Shown piece by piece: positions 18,201-24,734 of a stretch of DNA of 33,399 nucleotides (its first letter is position 1; the number at the start of each line of letters is the position of its first letter). The stretch is from Bacteroidales bacterium (GTDB lineage Bacteria; Bacteroidota; Bacteroidia; Bacteroidales; UBA932), in the NCBI GenBank assembly GCA_017561865.1, contig JAFZBH010000011.1, positions 1 through 33,399 on the forward strand, in the 5' to 3' direction. Both the position numbers and the translations under genes were made by a program. Under the pieces are notes generated by a model that worked only from the letters and a program-made list of their open reading frames with translations, did not search any database and was not told the origin of the DNA.

Positions 18201-18506
18201 CGTCTCTTCCAGCATCTCTGCGTCATCCTCAAGGACGACACGAAGGAACTGGCCTGCCACGGCAGACACATTCTGGCTCTTGTAGCCGATGCAGGACACT
18301 TCAAGGGTGGCGCCAACGGACGGGCGGAGGGAGAAAACTCCGTCCAGGTCCGTCATGGTGCCGTTCGTAGTCCCACGCTCAACGACAAAAGCGCCCACAA
18401 CCGGCTCGCCGGCCGCATCAACGACAACGCCGTTCACGGCGATGCCCTGTGCCATGGCTGCCAGGCTCAATCCTAATGTAAGGATTAGGGAAAACATTTT
18501 TTTCAT
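15288..18506 (-). CDS. susC: SusC/RagA family TonB-dependent outer-membrane transporter
   Basis: First structural gene of the PUL. The 1072-residue protein has a signal peptide (to about AMAQ, residue 20), a carboxypeptidase-D-regulatory-like domain (about 23-97) and a TonB-box-like segment (EETVVIGYG). The plug domain contains TSGVQVTQNSGAPGA, SPLYIVDGMPA and the SusC signature DVLKDAASAAVYGARAADGV, followed by a 22-strand-type barrel ending in FGVNVTF. No N-terminal FecR-interacting (STN) extension is present, so regulation is not via an anti-sigma factor on this protein. A -7 box lies about 67 bp upstream. Confidence 0.98.
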   Translation of the reverse strand: MKKMFSLILTLGLSLAAMAQGIAVNGVVVDAAGEPVVGAFVVERGTTNGTMTDLDGVFSLRPSVGATLEVSCIGYKSQNVSAVAGQFLRVVLEDDAEMLEETVVIGYGVQKKSVVTAAISSVSSEDLKVQSQTRVDNMLQGMTSGVQVTQNSGAPGASSTVIVRGIGSINHASPLYIVDGMPAGSIDYINPNDIERIDVLKDAASAAVYGARAADGVVLVTTKSGKEGRTVVNYDFSYGMQNPWRKPAVLNATEYAIMMNEGMLNAGNAPIYDNPYALGEGTDWVSAVFDKNAPVVKHDLNISGGNGRVNYSVSGGYLSTKGTIGGRFDQSYYDRMTLRENVGITLFDESASRNWLNKLTISNQISFAHIKSAGISANSEYGSPLGSALGMSPLDPIYADAAEEARYQQLYPAGYPYIIRNSEGVAYFIADGGTYNEQANPIAMLDRPHAYSSTDKIVGNFTTELQLIDGLKFRNALTLDLSYVYGHSYTEQYFLTSKNYSLDTVTSNTVYDQNGNASVIEKMNYGSVASQTMNRYYSYQVENTLVYDKVFGRHAFNVVLGQSAYYSSSSYLGASSRGLQYPDDPWKISVDNTLGQQTDGDRNGWGRWNSIPYSILSYFGRVSYNFDERFLAQVTVRRDASSHFGPNNKWGTFPSVSLGWNLKNEEFLRHNRLVSMAKVRASWGINGKDNLSDFLYAVYAQSGNNYVFGSGANGTESVNIGVKASGLANPNAKWEQSIQTDFGVDLGLWGNQFTATLDYYIKDASGMLMEMQVPTYAGDSAPTGNVGTMRNSGFEIDLGYRGAIQDFNYGVKLNASYNRNKLTKLADDASYIITASHKIGSLTRGEVGEVFPYFWGWKTDGVFQNWDEVNAYVNSEGNLIQPNAQPGDFRWKDINGDGVINDSDRTKLGKGIPDWTFGFTLTMDWRGFDFSMLLQGQLGAQTLNVTRRTDLYYINLPKSILNRWTGEGSTNEYPRFAFDSANENYRVSDYWMEDASFLRARNIQLGYTLPVSLTRKAFVSRLRLYGQVENAFTLTRYTGCDPEVSGGFREVGVDRGVYPQNRTVTFGVNVTF

Positions 18507-18572
18507 ACGCTTTGTTGAAAAGGAGTGCGTTGGTTATTGTTGATAATGATGTTTTCGACGTAATGTCTGCCG

Positions 18573-18580
18573 CAAATATA
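18573..18580 (-). promoter_or_regulatory. Bacteroidetes -7 promoter box for the PUL (susC)
   Basis: TATATTTG on the minus strand, an exact TAnnTTTG match, lies downstream of the regulator terminator and upstream of susC. It predicts a leader of about 60 nt, much longer than for other genes in the window. I found no clear -33 TTG at the right distance, consistent with activator dependence. Confidence 0.6.
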
Positions 18581-18633
18581 TATAGGTATGTCATCCCTTC
18601 TGCCCGTTGGAATGAAATAGTAGTGGATAAATA

Positions 18634-18661
18634 ACAAAAAGCGACTGAAAACCAGTCGCTT
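18634..18661 (-). terminator. Rho-independent terminator of the regulator gene
   Basis: On the minus strand a perfect 9-bp stem AAGCGACTG/CAGTCGCTT (18661-18653 with 18647-18639) has a 5-nt loop and is followed by a run of five T. It ends transcription from the regulator gene before the susC promoter, making the two separate transcription units. Confidence 0.85.
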
Positions 18662-18711
18662 ATAAATTCTGCAAGAATGATAATAGTAGTAACGATTGAA
18701 CGGTCTTTCCG

Positions 18712-20346
18712 CTACTTTCCTATCTGTTTCACCCGTTCTTCGAATTGGTCGCGGTCGCCCAGGGCGGCGTTCTTGACCGAGACCTTATAGTTGTAGATGG
18801 TGCTTTGGGAGTAGTGCAGCAGTTCCGCGATTTCCCGGGAATCGTCCACGCCCAGACGAATCAGCGCGAAGATCCGGAGTTCCGTGTTCAGCGTCCCCTC
18901 CTTCGGAGAGAAGCGGGCATCCTCGCGCAGGAGCTCGTTGAAGCGGCTGACGAAATCCGGGCAGATGGCCAGGAAGGTGGAGTCGAAGGTCCGGTAGAAA
19001 TCCTTCAGACCCTTTTCCGAACGCGTGGACAGCGACAGCTCCCGGAGCAGCTGGTCGGCCTTGCCCTGTTTCAGCAGGTTGCGGGCACGGTTGTCTTCGC
19101 TCTGCCACAGGGAAATGTTTGCGGAGAAACGCCGCAGGAAATCGACGATATACTTCTCCTTGACATTGTCTGCACGGGACAGCTGGCGGTTCAGTTCGCC
19201 CAGCCGTTCATTGACCTCCGCCAGCTGGGCGTTGCTGCCCTTCAGCGTCTGCTGCATCCGGGCAAGCTTGCGTGAACGGCTGATCAGGAACCAGGCCAGC
19301 AACAGCAGGATGAAAGTCAGCACCGACAGCAGGATCGACGAAACCATCGAACGCTCCCGGGCACGCTCCTGCCGGGCCGAATAGGCGTCCTCGATACCCA
19401 TGAAGAACTGCGAAATCTGCCAGGGACGCAGCTTGGCGTTGTAGAAAATAGCGTCTTCCTGCGCTACACGCAGATAACGGAAAGAACGGTCCAGGTCGGT
19501 ATTCAGCAGCTCCTGGGCGATGACGGTCAGCGACGCATAATCCTTGATGGCATTGAGGATGTCGCACTCGGCCGATTTGATCAGCCAGTCCATCCGCTCG
19601 ACCGGACGGCCCTGCTGCTCCGCTATGACCGACATCTCATACGCGTAGATGGCATAGGTATGCTCCGCGGGATCCACGCTCGCAAGCATCACGCGGCACA
19701 GGCTGTCCGCAGACTCGAGCCGTCCGGCCGAGGCCAGTTCATCCAGGCGCAGTTCCCGCCAGTGCCTGGAATCTTTCGCAATCAGTTTATAGAGTTGCTG
19801 GCGGTATACGTCGCGTTCCTGGATGGGTGGCCGCTCGACCATCCCGGAATTACCGGCCAAATCGCGGCTGAAATCATATAGGGTCCACAGATATTCCTCC
19901 CGAAGCGGCTCCGAGAGGGTGTTCGTGTCGATCTGGCCGAACAGGCGGTTGTACGCCTCCATATAGTGGCCGGATTTGGCATACAGATGCCCGAGCAGGA
20001 TGGACGCCTGGTTATAACGGTCCCAGTCCCCGATGCTTTCTGCCAGATCCAGGCACTGTTTGAGATAGAACTGGGTCGAATCGAAACTGTAGGAAAAATA
20101 CTCGTTGGCCGCATAGAGCCCGTAATCGAAAAGCCGGCGGTTGCTGCGTGTGGAGGCGGCCAGTTTGCGGATGCCTTCCAGCTGGTCCCGCTTGCGGGTC
20201 TCATAGACCGGACGGGCAGCCACGTAGCCGTCCAGTTCCTCCAGGCCCCGGTAGGATGAGGCTCCGCGCCGCGACGCGGCTTCCCCGCAGGACGCCAGCA
20301 GGACGACTGCACAGAAAAACAAAACAGGAACAAAACGTTTGGCCAT
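18712..20346 (-). CDS. Membrane-spanning TPR/HTH regulator (DUF6377-like), probable PUL regulator
   Basis: I start the gene at the ATG at 20346 (544 residues). The frame stays open upstream, but this ATG begins a signal sequence (MAKRFVPVLFFCAVVLLASC) and follows a -7 box by 6 nt. The order is an N-terminal signal or lipobox (LASC, Cys20), a periplasmic TPR-like helical region (about 30-325), one transmembrane helix (about 334-355), a coiled coil (about 360-395), and a C-terminal region ending in a LuxR-like helix-turn-helix (about 485-525: ELRIFALIRLGVDDSREIAELLHYSQSTIYNYK). This architecture resembles DUF6377-type regulators beside Bacteroidetes PULs. It would sense sugar in the periplasm and bind DNA in the cytoplasm; the inducer is unknown. 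Confidence 0.85.
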   Translation of the reverse strand: MAKRFVPVLFFCAVVLLASCGEAASRRGASSYRGLEELDGYVAARPVYETRKRDQLEGIRKLAASTRSNRRLFDYGLYAANEYFSYSFDSTQFYLKQCLDLAESIGDWDRYNQASILLGHLYAKSGHYMEAYNRLFGQIDTNTLSEPLREEYLWTLYDFSRDLAGNSGMVERPPIQERDVYRQQLYKLIAKDSRHWRELRLDELASAGRLESADSLCRVMLASVDPAEHTYAIYAYEMSVIAEQQGRPVERMDWLIKSAECDILNAIKDYASLTVIAQELLNTDLDRSFRYLRVAQEDAIFYNAKLRPWQISQFFMGIEDAYSARQERARERSMVSSILLSVLTFILLLLAWFLISRSRKLARMQQTLKGSNAQLAEVNERLGELNRQLSRADNVKEKYIVDFLRRFSANISLWQSEDNRARNLLKQGKADQLLRELSLSTRSEKGLKDFYRTFDSTFLAICPDFVSRFNELLREDARFSPKEGTLNTELRIFALIRLGVDDSREIAELLHYSQSTIYNYKVSVKNAALGDRDQFEERVKQIGK

Positions 20347-20352
20347 CGAAAG

Positions 20353-20360
20353 CAAAGATA
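20353..20360 (-). promoter_or_regulatory. -7 promoter box for the regulator gene
   Basis: TATCTTTG on the minus strand, 6 nt before the regulator ATG at 20346. It supports that start codon and predicts a leaderless or nearly leaderless mRNA. It is arranged back to back with the GH92 promoter. Confidence 0.65.
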
Positions 20361-20372
20361 GTGATTCTTTTG

Positions 20373-20380
20373 TATATTTG
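20373..20380 (+). promoter_or_regulatory. -7 promoter box for the GH92/alkaline phosphatase operon
   Basis: TATATTTG on the plus strand, 6 nt before the GH92 ATG at 20387. The two divergent -7 boxes are 12 bp apart, so polymerase binding at one should interfere with the other. Confidence 0.65.
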
Positions 20381-20386
20381 TAAGGT

Positions 20387-22945
20387 ATGAGATTCCTCCT
20401 GCTTGCCCTTCTTGCGTCTTCCCTGACGCAGTACGTCAATCCCTTCGTCGGCACCGACGAACACGGCCACACGTTTCCCGGCGCCGTAGCGCCCTTCGGG
20501 ATGGTGCAGCTCAGCCCGGACACCCGCCCCCAGGCGGGCGACTGGGACGGCTGCAGCGGTTACCATTACAGCGACAATGTCATCTACGGCTTTTCCCACA
20601 CGCACCTGAGCGGGACCGGCTGCGACGACTTGTGCGACATCCTGCTGCTGCCCGGCACGAAACCTTCCGCCTTCTCCCACGAGCGGGAAAAGGCCTCCCC
20701 GGGCTATTACGAGGTCTTCCTCGAAGGTCCGCAGGTGCAGGTCCGCCTGACCGCCGGCCGGCGCGTGGGCGTGCACGAATATACCTTCCCCGCCGGGACC
20801 AGACCGCAGATTACCCTGGACCTGAAGCACCGCGACCCGCTGGACGCCTGGCGCATCACGCCCAAGGGGCGGACCTGCAGCGGCTGGCGGCAGTCCAGCA
20901 GCTGGGCGCGCGGACAGGACGTCTTTTTCTGGATGGAGTTCTCCGCCGCGCCGAAATGCAAGCTCTCGCGCGACGGCAAGAGCGCCGTTTTCACTTTCCC
21001 GCGCAACGCGCGGACGGTCACGGTGCGCGTGGCGATTTCCTCCGTGTCGGAGGAGAACGCCCGGCAGAACCTGCTCGCCGAATATCCGCAGAGCTTCGAG
21101 GCGCAGCGGGCGGCCACGGAAGCTGCCTGGGATGCCTATCTGGGCAAACTCGACTGTCCCTGGAAAGATGAAGAGCACCTTCGCCGCTTCTACACCGCCC
21201 TCTACCACACGGGCATACACCCCTCGCTCTATTCCGACGCCAACGGCGAATACCGCGGGATGGACCGCCAGGTGCACCGCGCCGAGGGCTGGGAGCGTTA
21301 CACCGTGCTCTCGCTCTGGGACACCTTCCGCGGCGAGCACCCGCTCCTGTGGGAGATCGAGCCGGAGCGGAGCTATGACTTCCTGAAGACCTTCCTGTCC
21401 ATCTATGACGAAGCCGGCAAGCTGCCCGTCTGGGAGCTCTGGGGCTACGAGACCAACTGCATGATCGGCTACAACGCCGCTCCGGTCATCGCCGACGCCA
21501 TCGCCCGCGGCTTCACCGATTTCGACGTCGAGAAGGCGCTCGATGCCCTGGTGGCCAGCTCGAAGCGGCCCGAGTTCGGGCTCGACAGCTTCCGCGCCAA
21601 CGGTCTGGTCCTTGCCGACGACGAGCACGAAAGCGTCTCCAAGACCCTGGAATATGCCTATGACGACTGGTGCACCGCCCAGGTCGCGAAGTACCTCGGC
21701 CGGATGGATGTCTACGAGGAATATATGACCTCCGCCCAGTACTGGCGCAACGTCTTCGACCCCTCGACGGGCTTCATGCGCGCCCGGCTCAACGGGCGCT
21801 GGCTCACCCCCTTCGACCCGCGCGAGGTCAACAATCACTACACCGAGGCCAACTCCTGGCAGTACAGCCTCTTCGTGCCCCAGGACCTCGGCGGGCTGAT
21901 CGAGGCGCTCGGCGGACCGGAGGCCCTGGAACAGCGCCTGGACGAGATGTTTGACGCGGAAGCGGGCAATACCGGTCGCACCCAGGCCGACATCACGGGC
22001 TGCATCGGGCAGTACGCCCACGGCAACGAGCCCAGCCACCACGTGGCCTTCCTGTACGACTTCGCGGGCCGGCCCGACAAACGGCAGGCGCGCGTGGACC
22101 AAATCCTCGAGACGCTCTACAGCGCCGCCCCCGACGGCCGCTGCGGCAACGACGACTGCGGCCAGATGTCCGCCTGGTATGTTTTGAGTGCACTGGGCAG
22201 GTATCCGGTCTGCCCGGGTCTTCCCTCTCAAAGCAATATTACCCGCATCCCCAAGACGATCGTCACCAATCCGGCCTTCGAGCTGGACAACGACATCTTC
22301 ACCGACTCGCTGCGGGTGGCCATCAGCGGCGAAGGCCGCATCTGGTACCGACTCGGCGACGGCGCTTTCCAGCCATACGAAGGCCCCTTCACCCTCTCTG
22401 AACCCTGCACGATGGAAGCTTTTTCGCAGATTGGGGAAAAGCGCAGTTTCTCCACCCGCTGCGCCGTGCACCAGATCGCCCGCGACCGCGATATCGACAT
22501 CCGCGCCCGCTATAGCCGCCAGTACACCGCCGGCGGCGACGAGGGCCTGATCGACGGCTGGCGCGGAGGCCTGAACTGGCGTACCGGTGGCTGGCAGGGC
22601 TATCAGGACACCGACTTCGAAGCCGTGGTGGACCTCCGCAGTTCCCGGCACATCTCGCTGGTCGGCGCGGGCTTCTGCCAGGACGCGCGCTCCTGGATCT
22701 GGATGCCCAAGTGGGTTGAATTCTCCGTCTCGGACGACGGGGAGCATTTCACCCCGCTCGCCCGCGTGGACAACACGATGGGCGAACGGGACTACGAGAT
22801 ACGTATCTGGGACTGTGAAACTCCCGCCGACGTGACGGCGCGCTATGTCAAAGTCTTCGCCAAGAACATCGGCACCATCCCCGACTGGCATCCCGGCGCC
22901 GGAAGCCCGGGCTTCATCTTCATCGACGAGATCTGGATCAAATAA
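20387..22945 (+). CDS. GH92 exo-alpha-mannosidase with C-terminal F5/8 (discoidin)-like domain
   Basis: GH92 enzymes are Ca-dependent exo-alpha-mannosidases that trim mannose from N-glycans or mannans. The 852-residue protein has a short signal peptide (MRFLLLALLASSLT) and the family start YVNPFVGTDEHGHTFPGA. It also has APFGMVQLSPDT, YGFSHTHLSGTGC, and the strongly conserved GNDDCGQMSAWYV (from residue 587). After the catalytic part, residues about 705-852 look like an F5/8 type C/discoidin carbohydrate-binding fold (DGWRGG, WQGYQ, PKWVEFSVSDDGEHF). Which alpha-mannoside linkage it cuts is not readable. It is divergent from the PUL regulator and followed after 7 bp by a phosphatase. Confidence 0.95.
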   Translation: MRFLLLALLASSLTQYVNPFVGTDEHGHTFPGAVAPFGMVQLSPDTRPQAGDWDGCSGYHYSDNVIYGFSHTHLSGTGCDDLCDILLLPGTKPSAFSHEREKASPGYYEVFLEGPQVQVRLTAGRRVGVHEYTFPAGTRPQITLDLKHRDPLDAWRITPKGRTCSGWRQSSSWARGQDVFFWMEFSAAPKCKLSRDGKSAVFTFPRNARTVTVRVAISSVSEENARQNLLAEYPQSFEAQRAATEAAWDAYLGKLDCPWKDEEHLRRFYTALYHTGIHPSLYSDANGEYRGMDRQVHRAEGWERYTVLSLWDTFRGEHPLLWEIEPERSYDFLKTFLSIYDEAGKLPVWELWGYETNCMIGYNAAPVIADAIARGFTDFDVEKALDALVASSKRPEFGLDSFRANGLVLADDEHESVSKTLEYAYDDWCTAQVAKYLGRMDVYEEYMTSAQYWRNVFDPSTGFMRARLNGRWLTPFDPREVNNHYTEANSWQYSLFVPQDLGGLIEALGGPEALEQRLDEMFDAEAGNTGRTQADITGCIGQYAHGNEPSHHVAFLYDFAGRPDKRQARVDQILETLYSAAPDGRCGNDDCGQMSAWYVLSALGRYPVCPGLPSQSNITRIPKTIVTNPAFELDNDIFTDSLRVAISGEGRIWYRLGDGAFQPYEGPFTLSEPCTMEAFSQIGEKRSFSTRCAVHQIARDRDIDIRARYSRQYTAGGDEGLIDGWRGGLNWRTGGWQGYQDTDFEAVVDLRSSRHISLVGAGFCQDARSWIWMPKWVEFSVSDDGEHFTPLARVDNTMGERDYEIRIWDCETPADVTARYVKVFAKNIGTIPDWHPGAGSPGFIFIDEIWIK

Positions 22946-22952
22946 AACCAAT

Positions 22953-24089
22953 ATGAAACCGTTCTTTCTCACCCTCGTGGCGCTGCTCGCCACCTTCCCG
23001 CTCTTCGCTCAGGAAACCCCGGACAACGAGGTCAAGGCCTACACCGGTGAAGTCTATGTGGAGCACCAGGGCTCCTACACCCCGTCCTTCAAGATTGACG
23101 GCTCGAAAGCCAGGGTCCGCAATGTCATCCTGCTAATCGGCGACGGAATGGGCCAGGGCGCCGTCAACGCCGGAATGTATGCCAACGGCGGCGAACTGAC
23201 CCTGACCAACCTGCGCACCATCGGATACGTCCGCACCCAGTCGGCCGACAACTTCACCACCGATTCCGCGGCCTCCGGCACGGCCTACGCCACCGGAGAG
23301 AAGACCAACAACGGTTACGTCGGAATGAACACCGAGCGCGAGCGCATCCCAGACATCCCCGAGATCCTCAGCCCGCTCGGCTATGCCTGCGGCGTGCTTT
23401 CCACCGACGATCTGAACGGCGCCACCCCCGCCGCGTTCTTCGCCCACCAGTCCGCCCGCGGCGAGAAGGACGCCATCTGGGCCGACCTGCCCGGCAGCAG
23501 CCTCACTTTCGCCTCCGCCGGCACGCAGGCCGTCTTCGAGGGTCAGCCGCTCAGCACCCAGGATGCCATCCGCAGCCGTTTCAGTGTGGTGTACAGCCCC
23601 GACGACCCGGCCGTCGCCTCGTCCCGGCGCCTGCTTTATCTCCCCGAAACCGTCTCGCTGGAGCGCGGCAATTATCTCCCCGCCACCACCGAAATGGCTA
23701 TCGAGTATCTCGCCGCCCGCGGCAAGAAAGGCTTCTTCCTGATGGTCGAAGGCGCCCGCATCGACAAATATGAGCACGGCAACGAGTTCGACGGCACCGT
23801 CAAGGAGATGCTTGACTTCGACAAGGCCGTCGAGGCCGCGGTCCGCTTCGCCGAACGCGACGGCCACACGCTCGTAATCATCAGCGCTGACCACGAGACC
23901 GGCGGCACCATCCTCTCCCGCGCCACGCCCGACGAAGGCTACGCCGCCGGCGTCTTCGCCTCCAAAGGCCACACCCCGATGATGGTACCCCTCTTCGCCT
24001 ATGGTCCCCGTTCCCGCGAATTCAGCTGCGTCCAGGAGAACAGCGACGTCGCCCGGAAGATCCTCCAACTGCTCGGCGGCAAAAAATAG
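22953..24089 (+). CDS. Periplasmic alkaline phosphatase (PhoA superfamily)
   Basis: The start is the ATG at 22953, which gives a signal peptide (MKPFFLTLVALLATFPLFA) and sits 7 bp after the GH92 stop; the open frame upstream lies inside GH92. The 378-residue enzyme has the metal ligand Asp64 in LLIGDGMGQ and the phosphoserine nucleophile Ser105 in TTDSAASGTAYATG. Further metal ligands lie in MVEGARIDKYEHGNE and in SADHETGG, with GHTP near the end. It is compact compared with E. coli PhoA. Pairing with a mannosidase suggests removal of phosphate from phosphomannan-type or other host glycan products; that link is inference. Confidence 0.94.
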   Translation: MKPFFLTLVALLATFPLFAQETPDNEVKAYTGEVYVEHQGSYTPSFKIDGSKARVRNVILLIGDGMGQGAVNAGMYANGGELTLTNLRTIGYVRTQSADNFTTDSAASGTAYATGEKTNNGYVGMNTERERIPDIPEILSPLGYACGVLSTDDLNGATPAAFFAHQSARGEKDAIWADLPGSSLTFASAGTQAVFEGQPLSTQDAIRSRFSVVYSPDDPAVASSRRLLYLPETVSLERGNYLPATTEMAIEYLAARGKKGFFLMVEGARIDKYEHGNEFDGTVKEMLDFDKAVEAAVRFAERDGHTLVIISADHETGGTILSRATPDEGYAAGVFASKGHTPMMVPLFAYGPRSREFSCVQENSDVARKILQLLGGKK

Positions 24090-24119
24090 TTGGAAAACAA
24101 AGAAATTGTTGTAACTTTG
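24090..24119 (+). promoter_or_regulatory. Promoter of tRNA-Ser (-33 TTG and -7 TAACTTTG)
   Basis: TTG at 24090-24092 and TAACTTTG at 24112-24119 are separated by 19 bp, the textbook Bacteroidetes primary-sigma spacing. The -33 element overlaps the last bases of the phosphatase stop region. Transcription would begin near 24125, about 40 nt before the mature tRNA. Confidence 0.75.
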
Positions 24120-24167
24120 TCGTCCCTACCGGAGAATAGCACGGTTTGGAGACCGAAGGGTCGGATT

Positions 24168-24255
24168 GGAGAGGTGGGTGAGTGGCTGAAACCACCGGTT
24201 TGCTAAACCGACGTACGTCTCAAGCGTACCACGAGTTCGAATCTCGTCCTCTCCG
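24168..24255 (+). tRNA. tRNA-Ser (anticodon GCU)
   Basis: An 88-nt class II tRNA. The acceptor arms GGAGAGG (24168-24174) and CCTCTCC (24248-24254) pair fully, with discriminator G at 24255. The D-arm holds GAGTGGCTGAAA, the anticodon loop is TTGCTAA (GCT), there is a long variable arm with GTACG/CGTAC pairing, and the T-arm is ACGAG-TTCGAAT-CTCGT. CCA is not encoded. The outermost anticodon-stem pair is C-A. It is the likely anchor of the variable island that follows. Confidence 0.96.
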
Positions 24256-24261
24256 CGCTAT

Positions 24262-24394
24262 GCAATCGGAAGCAGGTGCCGCACCAGCTGGTGCGGCATT
24301 TCTGTTTGGGAGCGGACCGGACCGAAAGCTGGCTTTCGTCCGCCCGCACCCAAACAGAAACAGGCCCCTTCGGGGCCACCTGCCCTCCGATTGC
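24262..24394. repeat. Nested inverted-repeat element, three-way-junction fold, function unknown
   Basis: Perfect complementary arms are nested. Outer: GCAATCGG (24262-24269) with CCGATTGC (24387-24394). Next: CAGGTG (24273-24278) with CACCTG (24377-24382). Inside lie a 22-bp perfect palindrome (24277-24298), a long hairpin with 12-bp arms TTTCTGTTTGGG (24299-24310) and CCCAAACAGAAA (24349-24360) capped by CGAAAG/CTTTCG (24323-24328, 24333-24338), and a third hairpin GGCCCC-TTC-GGGGCC (24363-24377). No believable protein is encoded. The palindrome followed by TTTCTGTTT could end tRNA transcription, but the whole is far more elaborate than a terminator. It may be a structured RNA, a REP-like dispersed repeat or part of an integration site. 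Confidence 0.75.
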
Positions 24395-24432
24395 TCTCGG
24401 AGACCCCGAGAAGTGCGAGGCCGCCCGCGGCC
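24395..24432. repeat. Two further short GC hairpins
   Basis: TCTCGG/CCGAGA (within 24395-24411) and GGCCGC/GCGGCC (24419-24424 with 24427-24432) continue the run of hairpins right after the nested element. No coding potential was seen. Confidence 0.5.
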
Positions 24433-24455
24433 GAGCAAATCTCGTCCGTCGAAAT

Positions 24456-24485
24456 CCCTTACAGAGCCTGTTATGAGGGGTTTTT
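24456..24485 (+). terminator. Probable intrinsic terminator
   Basis: CCCTTA (24456-24461) pairs with TGAGGG (24474-24479, one G-U pair), followed by G and five T. In the plus direction it could end the tRNA-Ser transcript; it sits at the GC-rich to AT-rich transition. Confidence 0.5.
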
Positions 24486-24587
24486 CGTTAAAAATGGCCC
24501 AAAATTAGTCCCAGAAATGCCAAATTTAGCCCATAAAAAGTTGTTCGAAGATGAGCGACTTTTAGAGAAAGGGAAAGGGAAGACTAC

Positions 24588-24734
24588 TTATCGATTGATC
24601 TCCTTAACGGTTTTCTTAAATACGAGAGCTTCCTGGAACATCCAGTCCGCGACTTCGGACCATTTGGCGCGGTCTTTCACGTTGATAGAATGGTAGAGTA
24701 GGATGCGGCTAGACTTGCCTGCATATCTTATTGC
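24588..24734 (-). pseudogene. C-terminal fragment of a lost gene (DUF4268-like tail)
   Basis: On the minus strand 48 codons read in frame to a TAA at 24588. They include SSRILLYHSINVKDRAKW, then SEVADWMFQEALVFKKTV. The pattern of a strand followed by W-x-E-V-x-x-W resembles, from memory, the end of DUF4268-type proteins found in defence and mobile regions. No start codon stands at the front. The frame is blocked by a stop at 24735, inside the end of the TOPRIM gene in another frame. It is therefore a remnant whose 5' part was replaced when the present operon arrived, or deleted. The family assignment is tentative; the truncation itself is clear. Confidence 0.45.

Noticed and set aside
13953-18476. 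A 1507-codon open frame on the plus strand opposite susC and susD
   Set aside because: It is fully antisense to two certain genes, its translation is low-complexity (V/A/G/H/D-rich), and it reflects GC-rich third positions of the real genes rather than coding.
20347-20523. N-terminal extension of the regulator by 59 residues
   Set aside because: The extension covers the promoter boxes and the start of the divergent GH92 gene, while the ATG at 20346 begins a proper signal sequence.
22845-22952. Upstream start for the alkaline phosphatase inside GH92
   Set aside because: The first 36 codons are a second frame of GH92; the ATG at 22953 starts the signal peptide.
20201-22993. A 930-codon minus-strand frame opposite GH92
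   Set aside because: Antisense shadow of a well-identified GH92 gene; no recognisable domain or start context.
24299-24360. Integron attC site in the nested-hairpin element
   Set aside because: The arms do not carry the R'/R'' core pattern (GTTRRRY / RYYYAAC), and no integron integrase is in the window.
24262-24394. Retron or group II intron RNA
   Set aside because: No reverse transcriptase gene is nearby, and no conserved intron domain V-like hairpin could be recognised.
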